Origin: Elstera sp043721315
GTDB taxonomy: Bacteria > Pseudomonadota > Alphaproteobacteria > Elsterales > Elsteraceae
Length of the DNA stretch: 20,439 nucleotides
Assembly: GCA_043721315.1 (NCBI GenBank)
Contig: JAYSQZ010000061.1
Span: 1-20,439 of the forward strand
Reading direction: 5' to 3'
The position numbers and the translations under genes are program-made. Of this stretch, positions 8,126 to 14,818 are shown in pieces. Below the pieces are notes generated by a model, which made no database searches, had not been told where the DNA came from, and saw nothing but the letters and a program-made list of their open reading frames with translations. How positions within the stretch are numbered: position 1 is the first letter of the stretch; each line of letters starts with the position of its first letter.

Positions 8126-8481
8126 TTTTTGCGAGAAATTCTTAATTAGCTATGCCAACCCCCAATTCCCCACCCCCGTCAAGGGGAATTGTTCACAGCG
8201 TTCCCCGATTCACTGTCAAGGAATAAATCTTCGACTCATCAGGGCTGCTACTCGACACGAAGGCGGAATTGCCTTGTTTCGGAATCAGTAAAAACAAATA
8301 AAATCAATGCCTTAAAGTTATTGCCTAAAAATTGTGCAATGGTCCGAGTCGCCTAGAGTCCTGCCGCTGTTAGCCTTGTATCCGCCTCTTCTCCACAGAC
8401 TTATCCACAAGAATCGTGGATTGTCGTAACCCCTTCGTCCAGCCTCTTGATTCGCAAGCGACTCACCCTTTTTATGGTCCT
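8126..8481. other. 356-bp intergenic region between folB and uvrC
   Basis: No convincing gene was seen. The stretch is AT-richer than its surroundings, especially 8286-8340. It holds a hairpin (CAATTCCCC at 8163-8171 with GGGGAATTG at 8183-8191, 11-nt loop, no T-run) and three 9-mers resembling DnaA boxes (8189-8197, 8389-8397, 8401-8409). A 6-bp inverted repeat ATCCAC/GTGGAT spans 8403-8421. A clear uvrC promoter could not be picked. Confidence 0.6.
8389..8409 (+). promoter_or_regulatory. Pair of DnaA-box-like 9-mers upstream of uvrC
   Basis: TTATCCACA at 8401-8409 matches the DnaA box consensus TTATNCACA exactly, and TTCTCCACA at 8389-8397 differs at one position. They point the same way and start 12 bp apart. 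A third, TTGTTCACA at 8189-8197, has one mismatch. Two sites near a gene start could regulate uvrC; an origin is possible but not shown. Confidence 0.35.
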
Positions 8482-10392
8482 ATGAGCACCGAGATAACCC
8501 CGCTCCCTATTCGCCCGGAAGGGCTTCAGATTCGTCCACCCGTCTCGTTCGAGCGCGGGGCGGGGGTGGTTGCACGGATGGTGGAAACCTTACCGCTCAG
8601 CCCCGGCGTTTACCGGATGCTGAATGTCGATGGCGATGTGCTGTACGTCGGCAAGGCCCGGCAGTTGCGGCGGCGGGTAGCCAATTATACCAATCCGAAT
8701 GGTCTGCCGATGCGAATCCGGCGCATGGTGGCCGAAACTGTGTCGATGGAGATCATCACCACGCATACCGAGGTGGAAGCGCTGCTGCTGGAAGCGAACC
8801 TCATTAAAAAGCTGCTGCCGCGCTACAATGTGCTACTGCGGGACGATAAGAGCTTTCTGAATATCCTTGTCACAGGCGACCACGCTTATCCGCAACTCAC
8901 CAAGCATCGCGGCGCGCGCACCCGCAAGGGCGAGTATTTCGGCCCGTTCGCCTCGGCGGGGTCAGTGGAACGGACTGTGCAGGCGTTGCAACGAACGTTT
9001 CAACTCCGCACCTGTTCCGATACGGTTTTTGCCAGCCGCAACCGGCCTTGCCTGCAATATCAAATCAAACGCTGCTGCGCCCCTTGCGTCGGTAAGATTA
9101 GCGAAAGTGAGTATGCTGACTTAATCGAAAGCAGCAAAGCTGTGCTGGCGGGTCGCAGCCGCGATATTCACGATAAGCTGAACACGCAAATGCAGGCCGC
9201 CGCTGAAGAGTTGGAGTATGAAGCCGCCGCGAAGTTCCGGGATCGGTTGCGGGCGCTCTCTACCATTCTTGCGCGGCAGGATATCAATACACTGGACTTT
9301 GGCGACGCCGATATTTTCGCTCTTGCTCAAGTTGGTGGGCAGAGTTGCTTGCAGGTATTCTTCTTCCGCAACGGTAGCAATTACGGCAACCGTGCCTATT
9401 ACCCCAGCCACGATGATCAAGTTGCGCGGGGGGAAATTCTTGCGTCCTTCATCGCGCAGTTTTACGACGAACGCATTCCGCCGGCCCTGCTGCTGCTGAG
9501 TGATCCGGTCGAGGAAGAGGCTTGGCTCTCGGAAGCCCTCTCGGAAAAAGCCGGGCGGAAAGTGTTACTGCAAGTCCCCAAACGCGGCAGTAAGGCCGAT
9601 GTGGTCAAGCACGCCGTGACCAACGCCAAGGATGCGCTGGAACGCCGCCTTGCCGAGTCCGCCACTCAGCGCAAACTGTTGGAGGGGGTCGCGCAGATTT
9701 TCGCCTTGTCCGCACCGCCGCAGCGGATAGAAGTCTATGATAACAGCCATATCCAAGGCACCAACGCAATCGGCGCCATGATTGTGGCGGGGCCGGAGGG
9801 GTTTCAGAAAAACGCCTACCGCACCTGGACGATCAAGAACGAGGAACTGACCCCTGGGGATGATTTCGGCATGATGCGCGAAGTCCTCTCCCGCCGCTTC
9901 GCCCGCGCGCTGAAGGAGAACCCGGATCGGCAGGGCGGCTCCTGGCCCGATTTGCTGGTGATCGACGGCGGCGCGGGGCAACTGAGCGCAGCGGTGAAGG
10001 TAATGGAAGCGGCAGGGGTGATGGATGTCCCCATCGTTTGCATCGCTAAGGGCCAGGACCGCGAATCGGGCCGGGAGGATTTCTACCGCCCTGGTCTCGC
10101 CCCCTTCAAACTACCGCCGCAAGACCCCGTGTTGTATTACGTTCAGCGCCTGCGCGACGAGGCCCACCGTTTCGCCATCGGCACGCACCGCGCCAAGCGC
10201 CAGAAGAGTCAGATCAAGTCGGAACTCGATGACGTGCCGGGCATTGGCCCCAACCGCCGCAAAGCCCTGTTGCATCATTTCGGCTCGGTGCGGACGATCA
10301 CGCGGGCGGGCCTCAGCGATCTCGAAAAAGTGCCGGGGATTAGCAAGGCCGTCGCTAGGAAGATTTACGATCATTTTCATGGCGGCCCTTAG
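8482..10392 (+). CDS. uvrC: UvrABC system protein C
   Basis: A 636-residue dual-incision endonuclease of nucleotide excision repair. The GIY-YIG nuclease begins at about 40 (SPGVYRML, then LYVGKARQLRRRV) and makes the 3' cut. A four-cysteine segment (RTCSD, RPCLQYQIKRCCAPC) matches the iron-sulfur ligands known in UvrC. The UVR domain (AEELEYEAAAKFRDRL, about 228-245) binds UvrB. The RNase H-like domain (VYDNSHIQGTNAIGAMIV, then PDLLVIDGGAGQLSA) makes the 5' cut. The tandem helix-hairpin-helix at the end (DVPGIGPNRRKALL, KVPGISKAVARKI) binds DNA. An in-frame GTG at 8416 is possible, but ATG 8482 better fits the family length; neither has a good ribosome site. Confidence 0.96.
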   Translation: MSTEITPLPIRPEGLQIRPPVSFERGAGVVARMVETLPLSPGVYRMLNVDGDVLYVGKARQLRRRVANYTNPNGLPMRIRRMVAETVSMEIITTHTEVEALLLEANLIKKLLPRYNVLLRDDKSFLNILVTGDHAYPQLTKHRGARTRKGEYFGPFASAGSVERTVQALQRTFQLRTCSDTVFASRNRPCLQYQIKRCCAPCVGKISESEYADLIESSKAVLAGRSRDIHDKLNTQMQAAAEELEYEAAAKFRDRLRALSTILARQDINTLDFGDADIFALAQVGGQSCLQVFFFRNGSNYGNRAYYPSHDDQVARGEILASFIAQFYDERIPPALLLLSDPVEEEAWLSEALSEKAGRKVLLQVPKRGSKADVVKHAVTNAKDALERRLAESATQRKLLEGVAQIFALSAPPQRIEVYDNSHIQGTNAIGAMIVAGPEGFQKNAYRTWTIKNEELTPGDDFGMMREVLSRRFARALKENPDRQGGSWPDLLVIDGGAGQLSAAVKVMEAAGVMDVPIVCIAKGQDRESGREDFYRPGLAPFKLPPQDPVLYYVQRLRDEAHRFAIGTHRAKRQKSQIKSELDDVPGIGPNRRKALLHHFGSVRTITRAGLSDLEKVPGISKAVARKIYDHFHGGP

Positions 10393-10474
10393 TTTCGAGG
10401 GTGGCGGTACGCGGCTTGGGCGGCTAGAATACGCTTGCTGAACGCCGAGCGTCGCTGAGAGGTGCGTGTGACGG

Positions 10475-11041
10475 ATGTATAACCTGCCGAATCTGCTCAC
10501 CCTGTCGCGAATCGCCGCTATTCCATTGGTGGTGCTGTTGATGTATGTCCCCGGCCCCTGGGGCGCGTGGAGCGCGGCCACGGTGTATGCGCTGGCGTGT
10601 ATTACCGATTGGCTCGATGGGCATATCGCGCGGCAACGCCAACTTCAATCGGACTTCGGTCGCTTTCTCGATCCTATCGCCGATAAACTGCTGGTTGCAG
10701 CGATTCTGCTGGTGCTGGTGGCCCAGCAGCAGATTGCGGGCGTGATGGTGGTGGCGGCGCTGATTATCCTGGGGCGGGAAATTCTCGTCTCGGGCCTGCG
10801 GGAGTTTTTGGCGGGCTTGCGGATTTCCGTTCCGGTTTCGCGCCTTGCTAAGTGGAAGACCGCTATTCAAATGGTTGCCCTTGGCGTGGTGATGGTTGGG
10901 CAGCACGGGCCGAACGGTTTCTATATCGAAGAAATCGGCATTATCGGCCTTGCCGCTGCTGCGGTACTAACCCTGATCACCGGTTATGATTATTTGCGCG
11001 CGGGCCTATCCTACATGGACCGCCCGAAGCAGGAGGCGTAA
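10475..11041 (+). CDS. pgsA: CDP-diacylglycerol--glycerol-3-phosphate 3-phosphatidyltransferase
   Basis: A 188-residue inner-membrane enzyme making phosphatidylglycerol phosphate, the first committed step to phosphatidylglycerol and cardiolipin. It opens with MYNLPNLLTLSRI, typical of PgsA. The CDP-alcohol phosphotransferase signature DG-x2-AR-x8-G-x3-D-x3-D is complete: Asp48, Gly49, Ala52, Arg53, Gly62, Asp66 and Asp70. Several hydrophobic segments follow, with about 5-6 membrane helices expected. It lies 82 bp after uvrC, a common neighbour of pgsA in proteobacteria. Its last codons contain the AGGAGG (11031-11036) that serves moaD. Confidence 0.95.
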   Translation: MYNLPNLLTLSRIAAIPLVVLLMYVPGPWGAWSAATVYALACITDWLDGHIARQRQLQSDFGRFLDPIADKLLVAAILLVLVAQQQIAGVMVVAALIILGREILVSGLREFLAGLRISVPVSRLAKWKTAIQMVALGVVMVGQHGPNGFYIEEIGIIGLAAAAVLTLITGYDYLRAGLSYMDRPKQEA

Positions 11042-11044
11042 GCG

Positions 11045-11296
11045 ATGCGCGTGCGCTATTTCGCCTGGCTCCGCTCTCGCCTCAATCGCGCGGAAGAGGA
11101 TGTAGCGGTACCGGCAGAGGTTACGACACTGAACGGGCTGCTGGATCATCTCATCACGCTGTCGCCCGGCCATGCGGCGGTATTTGCGGATCGCACGATC
11201 CTGCGCGCCGCCATCAATCAGGTGTTCGCCGATCTTGATAGCGCCTTCACCCCGACCGACGAGGTGGCCTTCTTTCCTCCGGTGACGGGCGGGTGA
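11045..11296 (+). CDS. moaD: Molybdopterin synthase sulfur-carrier subunit
   Basis: An 83-residue ubiquitin-fold protein. Its C-terminal Gly-Gly (residues 82-83, in PPVTGG) is the site that is adenylated and thiocarboxylated, then hands sulfur to precursor Z during molybdopterin synthesis. The start MRVRYFAWLR is typical of MoaD. The ATG follows the pgsA stop by 3 nt, with AGGAGG 8 nt upstream inside pgsA. Its stop overlaps the GTG start of moaE, consistent with equal production of the two subunits. Confidence 0.95.
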   Translation: MRVRYFAWLRSRLNRAEEDVAVPAEVTTLNGLLDHLITLSPGHAAVFADRTILRAAINQVFADLDSAFTPTDEVAFFPPVTGG

Positions 11297-11760
11297 GCGG
11301 CCCTATCGCGAGCCGGGTGCAGGCAGACCCGTTCGAGCCGGGGGCCGAGCTTGCGGGCTTCACCCAGGCCGCGCCGGGGGCAGGGGCCATCGTCAGCTTC
11401 ACCGGCCTTGTGCGCGGGGAAGATCATGCTGGGCGGGCGCTAACCGCGATGACGCTTGAACACTATCCCGGCATGACCGAAGCTCAGGTTCACGCAATGA
11501 CCGAAGAGGCCGCACGCCGCTGGTCGCTGCTCTCGGTGCTGGTCATCCACCGCTATGGGCGGCTGGAGGCGGGCGCACCGATCGTTTTCGTCGCAACCGC
11601 GTCCCCCCACCGAAGAGCGGCGTTCGAGGCGGCGGATTTCCTGATGGATTGGTTGAAGACCAAAGCGCCGTTCTGGAAGCTGGAAGAGGGCGCGGAGGGC
11701 GTGGAGTGGGTCGCGGCTAAGGCTGAGGACGATCAGGCGGCGGCGCGGTGGGATAACTGA
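11293..11760 (+). CDS. moaE: Molybdopterin synthase catalytic subunit
   Basis: A 155-residue subunit that converts precursor Z into molybdopterin using sulfur from MoaD. Family motifs are present in order: IVSFTGLVRG (33-42), LEHYPGM (55-61), IHRYGRLEAG (85-94), ASPHRRAAFEA (103-113) and MDWLKTKAPFWKLE (118-131), which holds the active-site lysines (Lys122, Lys124 and Lys129 region). The start is GTG at 11293, overlapping the moaD stop by 4 nt. It is the last gene of the uvrC-pgsA-moaDE cluster; GC content falls sharply straight after it, where the accessory island begins. Confidence 0.95.
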   Translation: MSGPIASRVQADPFEPGAELAGFTQAAPGAGAIVSFTGLVRGEDHAGRALTAMTLEHYPGMTEAQVHAMTEEAARRWSLLSVLVIHRYGRLEAGAPIVFVATASPHRRAAFEAADFLMDWLKTKAPFWKLEEGAEGVEWVAAKAEDDQAAARWDN

Positions 11761-11830
11761 AAGTATTTCAAGTAATATACTCTAAAAACTTATCAAAATC
11801 TATCCTGTCGCCTGTCAGTCATAGATTACC

Positions 11831-12730
11831 TTAATGCGTTAATAACAAACGGTCCCTAACAACCTCGGCTTCAAGCGTTTCCCCTGCCATCTGAAAACGC
11901 CTTAACATCGAACGACCGGTATTGACAGTTTCTTCGCGGGCAAAAAGCCCCTCAGGCCATTGAATTTGGCACATTTCGCTCCCCGATTTCTTGGAGCCGT
12001 CAATACTCAGTGCGACAAATACACCTAGCTTCTTAGCTCTTTCAATCGACCGGAAAAGATCATCCAAACTAAAACTCTGGGCACCGTAGAGGATTGCCTG
12101 ACTGTATGAATAGGGCGGATCGCAATAGACCACGTCGCCACATCGGGCACGCTCAAGCGATTCTTCATAATCTCGATGAAAAAATTCCGTCCCCGCAATA
12201 CGTCCTCGCCACTCTATAACACGGCGGGCAAATGCCTGCGGATGGATTGGGTCATGCACGCCGCAAGGTGTGGACATGTAACCATCTCTCATTCGAAAAC
12301 GGACAACACCACCATAGCAAGATCGACACAAAAATAGCAGATCAGCCCCGTTAGCCCTTGCATTGTAGTTTGCTTTGATCGCCTCATAAACGGTAACTTT
12401 GTTGTCGCCATGCATTAGTTCCCATCGACTACGATACCAATCTACTACCCGAGAAGGGTTGCTTTTGACGTTCTGCCAAATCTCGACTAACGGCGAGAAG
12501 CAGTCAGCAGCCTCCGCTTTTCTGGGCGACAAAACCCCTAAAACTGCCCCAGACCCCAAAAACGGCTCATGATACACACCGAATGATTTTGGGAAAAAAG
12601 AAAGAATTTCGTGTGCGAACCGCTGTTTATTGCCAATCCACTTCAAAAGTTGACTTTTAAAAGGTTTTACGCCGACGGTTGTATTTTCTACATTAAATTG
12701 ATCTTTTTCTATGGCTAGAGCGAGTTGCAT
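11831..12730 (-). CDS. Dam-like (D12 class) DNA adenine N6-methyltransferase
   Basis: A 299-residue methyltransferase that would transfer a methyl group from S-adenosylmethionine to adenine N6 in a short DNA site. Motif X is LLKWIGNKQRFA (28-39), motif I HEPFLGSGAVLG (54-65) and the catalytic motif IV DVVYCDPPY (199-207), in the order of the alpha/D12 class that includes Dam, M.DpnII and M.EcoRV. The recognition sequence cannot be read from these motifs. ATG 12730 has GGAGG 5 nt upstream. GC content in sampled lines is about 42-50% against about 65% in moaE. Divergence from a small Xre regulator plus candidate nuclease suggests the protective half of a restriction-modification system; an orphan methylase is the alternative. 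Confidence 0.92.
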   Translation of the reverse strand: MQLALAIEKDQFNVENTTVGVKPFKSQLLKWIGNKQRFAHEILSFFPKSFGVYHEPFLGSGAVLGVLSPRKAEAADCFSPLVEIWQNVKSNPSRVVDWYRSRWELMHGDNKVTVYEAIKANYNARANGADLLFLCRSCYGGVVRFRMRDGYMSTPCGVHDPIHPQAFARRVIEWRGRIAGTEFFHRDYEESLERARCGDVVYCDPPYSYSQAILYGAQSFSLDDLFRSIERAKKLGVFVALSIDGSKKSGSEMCQIQWPEGLFAREETVNTGRSMLRRFQMAGETLEAEVVRDRLLLTH

Positions 12731-12757
12731 AGAGTCCTCCGAGGATCAGCTTGTGAT

Positions 12758-12776
12758 CAAAATATATCATATTTTG
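12758..12776. promoter_or_regulatory. 19-bp inverted repeat, candidate operator of the Xre regulator
   Basis: CAAAATAT (12758-12765) and ATATTTTG (12769-12776) are exact inverted copies around a 3-bp centre ATC. The repeat overlaps the -35 of the rightward promoter and contains the extended -10 of the leftward one, so a bound dimer could act on both. A related copy, ATATCACAT at 12779-12787, repeats ATATCATAT (12764-12772) 15 bp downstream and lies in the rightward promoter spacer. Confidence 0.65.
12761..12769 (-). promoter_or_regulatory. Extended -10 for the methylase gene
   Basis: Read on the minus strand, TGATATATT gives the extended -10 form TG-n-TATATT. Transcription would begin near 12754 and leave a leader of about 24 nt holding the GGAGG site of the methylase. 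The -35 region is poor, as is common with extended -10 promoters. It lies inside the candidate operator. Confidence 0.45.
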
Positions 12777-12802
12777 GAATATCACATAAATTGGTCTATA
12801 GT
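12774..12802 (+). promoter_or_regulatory. Promoter of the regulator and nuclease genes, likely leaderless
   Basis: TTGGAA (12774-12779) and TATAGT (12797-12802) are separated by an ideal 17 bp. The expected first transcribed base is about 7 nt after the -10, which is the A of the regulator ATG at 12809. No Shine-Dalgarno sequence precedes that ATG, so the message is probably leaderless. Confidence 0.6.
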
Positions 12803-12808
12803 GCAAGT

Positions 12809-13075
12809 ATGTCAGATGAAAAATTTAAATCGTTAAGAGAGCGACAGATTTTAGAATCATTTCTTAGGGATCTTCGAAAAAAATCTGGATTGAGGCAAGT
12901 TGACGTTGCATCCGCCCTCGGGCTTCCACAATCAATGGTGAGTAAGTATGAGGCTGGGGAGCGAAGAGTAGATATTTTGGAAGTTAGAGAAATTTGCCAC
13001 CTGTTTGGTATTTCGCTCTTGGAATTCGCTAAAGAGCTTGAAAAGAGACTTGGGGGAAGTGATGAAACCGATTGA
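12809..13075 (+). CDS. Xre-family HTH regulator, candidate controller (C) protein
   Basis: An 88-residue protein that is almost entirely one Xre/Cro-type helix-turn-helix domain. The domain covers about 17-71, with RQVDVASALGLPQSMVSKYE carrying the turn and the recognition helix (PQSMVSKYEAGER). Size, fold and position match controller proteins of type II restriction-modification systems, which bind as dimers upstream of their own gene. It has no Shine-Dalgarno site and its ATG lies at the predicted transcription start, as in several known C genes. Its end overlaps the next gene by 14 nt. GC is about 30-37% in sampled lines, far below the chromosome around it. It could instead be an ordinary Xre repressor; the site it would bind is proposed at 12758-12776. 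Confidence 0.85.
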   Translation: MSDEKFKSLRERQILESFLRDLRKKSGLRQVDVASALGLPQSMVSKYEAGERRVDILEVREICHLFGISLLEFAKELEKRLGGSDETD

Positions 13076-13925
13076 TAAATTCTTGCGTAAGCCCAAATCG
13101 TTCTGGGCCTCTGTTCGATCGCTCAGCCAGAAAACAGGATACAGTAAGGGCGACAAAATTCTTGTACCCACCGTCGAGCAGATGGCTACAGCTTTTAACG
13201 AGTTAGGCCTCGATTCTTCTAAGATTTTCACCCTCGGCAAAGTGACTCCGCTTGCCGAAGAACTGCACGAATATTTTTACGCCCGTGCTCAAGCGTTAAT
13301 GACAATTGCCGAACCAAATCTCATGTCTGCAGAGCAGGCTAAAGCCGAATTTGACGCCCATTTTGCTCGGTTGAAGCCTAGTTGCCCTATTCCCTTGAAC
13401 AAGCAAAAGGGGGAAAAGAAGGCGGAAGCATTCCTCACGGCGCTGGTAAATATGATGATTGAAAGCTATTCTAAGGGTATGGACTGCAACTACGATCCGC
13501 GCGAATTGACCACACTCACACGTGACGGGGAACCTCTGCGAACACTGGCCCGCCGCGTTGATGGAGCGTTTCCTTCAGCGGTAAATCCAATCGCTGTTTG
13601 GGAGATAAAGGAGTATTATTACACGACTACGTTTGGTAGCCGTGTCGCGGATGGTGTTTATGAAACACTTCTTGATGGAATGGAGATTGAGGAGTTGCGC
13701 GAGCACGAAAATATAGATGTTAAGCATTACCTGATGGTTGATGCTTATTATACATGGTGGAATTGCGGAAAAGCTTATCTTTGTCGCATATTTGATATGC
13801 TGCATATGGGGTATGTTGACGAAGTTTTGTTTGGCCGCGAAGTCATGACTGAAATGCCTCGGATAGTATCCGAATGGGTTGAGCTTGCTAAAAGGCGGGG
13901 ACAAGCCGGGTTACCTGAGGGTTGA
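13062..13925 (+). CDS. Candidate type II restriction endonuclease (PD-(D/E)XK-like)
   Basis: A 287-residue protein I cannot assign to a named family. The segment RRVDGAF (Asp167), then 13 residues on, the hydrophobic strand IAVWEIKEYY (Glu181-Ile-Lys183) fits the D-(x)n-(D/E)-x-K metal-binding core of PD-(D/E)XK nucleases. The next segment, TTTFGSRVADGVYETLLDG, would be the helix after the core. The N-terminal 100 residues are mixed helical with no motif seen. There is no signal peptide or membrane helix. ATG 13062 follows GGGGGAAG and overlaps the regulator by 14 nt, so the two are likely co-translated. The divergent methylase makes a restriction role plausible. The function is inferred from context and one motif only. 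Confidence 0.6.
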   Translation: MKPIDKFLRKPKSFWASVRSLSQKTGYSKGDKILVPTVEQMATAFNELGLDSSKIFTLGKVTPLAEELHEYFYARAQALMTIAEPNLMSAEQAKAEFDAHFARLKPSCPIPLNKQKGEKKAEAFLTALVNMMIESYSKGMDCNYDPRELTTLTRDGEPLRTLARRVDGAFPSAVNPIAVWEIKEYYYTTTFGSRVADGVYETLLDGMEIEELREHENIDVKHYLMVDAYYTWWNCGKAYLCRIFDMLHMGYVDEVLFGREVMTEMPRIVSEWVELAKRRGQAGLPEG

Positions 13926-13945
13926 ACGCTGATTGAGCGTTTAAC
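13921..13945. terminator. Hairpin at the end of the candidate nuclease gene
   Basis: GTTGAACGCT (13921-13930) pairs with AGCGTTTAAC (13936-13945) around GATTG, 10 bp with one G-U pair. It includes the nuclease stop codon and lies between that gene and the convergent glycosyltransferase gene. No T-run follows on either strand, so termination is uncertain. Confidence 0.4.
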
Positions 13946-13966
13946 AATGCCGGACGGGAAATCCGC

Positions 13967-14818
13967 CTAACGCCGCCTCACGCCCAACCGCACCCCAATC
14001 CCGCCCGCCAGCGCCAGCCACACCAGCGCGCGCCATAGCCAAGGCGTTGGATACCAGAGTCGGAAGTAGCGCCACAGCCCCGCGAGCTTATGTTTTTCCA
14101 CCACCCAGGCCGGCGCGTCGCTGGTCGATTTGAGGTGTGTGCAGGCGGGCGCGGGCAGGAACCAGCAGGCCCCGCTAATGCGGCGCAGGCGGGCGCAGAG
14201 ATCCAAGTCTTCAACGTGAAGGAAATAGCCCGTATCAAGCCCGCCCGTGGCCCGCCAGGTTGCGCGCGGCATGAGCATGAAGGCCCCGGAGAGGGCGGGG
14301 GTCTCGGTCAACCCCGTGGGGAGCGGTTGCTGAGACTGGTTGAGGCGATGATGGGGGAAAAATCGCCCCAACCCCAAGCCTTCAATCAGAAAATTCAACG
14401 GGCTTCCCGCTGCCCGGCGGCAGCCTTTTTGCTCCCGCCCATCGGCTTCCAGCAAGCGCGGTGTGGCAATCCACGGGCGGGTTTCGTCCGCAAGCGCTGC
14501 CCGCAGTGCCAAGAGTGCGCCGGGGGCTAGCAGGCAATCGGGGTTCAGCAGCAGCAGCAGCGGGGCTGTGGTGGCATCGACACCCAGATGACAGCCTGCG
14601 GCAAAACCGATGTTCCCGTGCCCGCACAGCACCCTTACCCGCGCGTCGGGCCACGCCGCTAACCGTGTGCGTGCCCCAGTCTCATTGCCGTTATCGACGA
14701 GGGCGATTTCGGCAATCATAGGCTCGGAGTGCAGGGCTTCCAAGCAGTCGAACAGCGCCGGGCCAGTGTGGTAGGACACCAGCACCACGGCGACCGTTGC
14801 CGCCTCAGTTACGGCCAT
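13967..14818 (-). CDS. Family 2 glycosyltransferase (rhamnosyltransferase-like)
   Basis: A 283-residue GT-A fold glycosyltransferase of the COG1216 kind. It begins with VAVVLVSYHTGP (9-20), then ALVDNGNE (39-46), GNIGFAAGCHLGV (68-80), and the metal and nucleotide-sugar motif LLNPDCLL (90-97). The acceptor-side motif FLHVEDLDLCARL (199-211) contains the likely base. A hydrophobic stretch near the end (LWRALVWLALAGGIG) may anchor it to the membrane. Donor and acceptor are unknown; GDP-mannose from the overlapping upstream manC is a possible donor by context only. The ATG at 14818 overlaps the end of manC by 14 nt; an in-frame extension to 14863 runs deeper into manC and is less likely. Confidence 0.88.
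   Translation of the reverse strand: MAVTEAATVAVVLVSYHTGPALFDCLEALHSEPMIAEIALVDNGNETGARTRLAAWPDARVRVLCGHGNIGFAAGCHLGVDATTAPLLLLLNPDCLLAPGALLALRAALADETRPWIATPRLLEADGREQKGCRRAAGSPLNFLIEGLGLGRFFPHHRLNQSQQPLPTGLTETPALSGAFMLMPRATWRATGGLDTGYFLHVEDLDLCARLRRISGACWFLPAPACTHLKSTSDAPAWVVEKHKLAGLWRYFRLWYPTPWLWRALVWLALAGGIGVRLGVRRR

Noticed and set aside
8191..8203. GTTCACAGCGTTC as an SOS box upstream of uvrC
   Set aside because: The spacing between the GTTC halves is 5 bp, not the 7 bp of the alphaproteobacterial LexA site.
8416..8481. GTG start for uvrC 66 nt upstream
   Set aside because: The added residues are not conserved in UvrC and have no ribosome site. It cannot be fully excluded because ATG 8482 also lacks a clear one.
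11761..11830. Direct repeats marking the left edge of the accessory island
   Set aside because: No sequence here is repeated convincingly at 13926-13966, so no target-site duplication or attachment site can be claimed.
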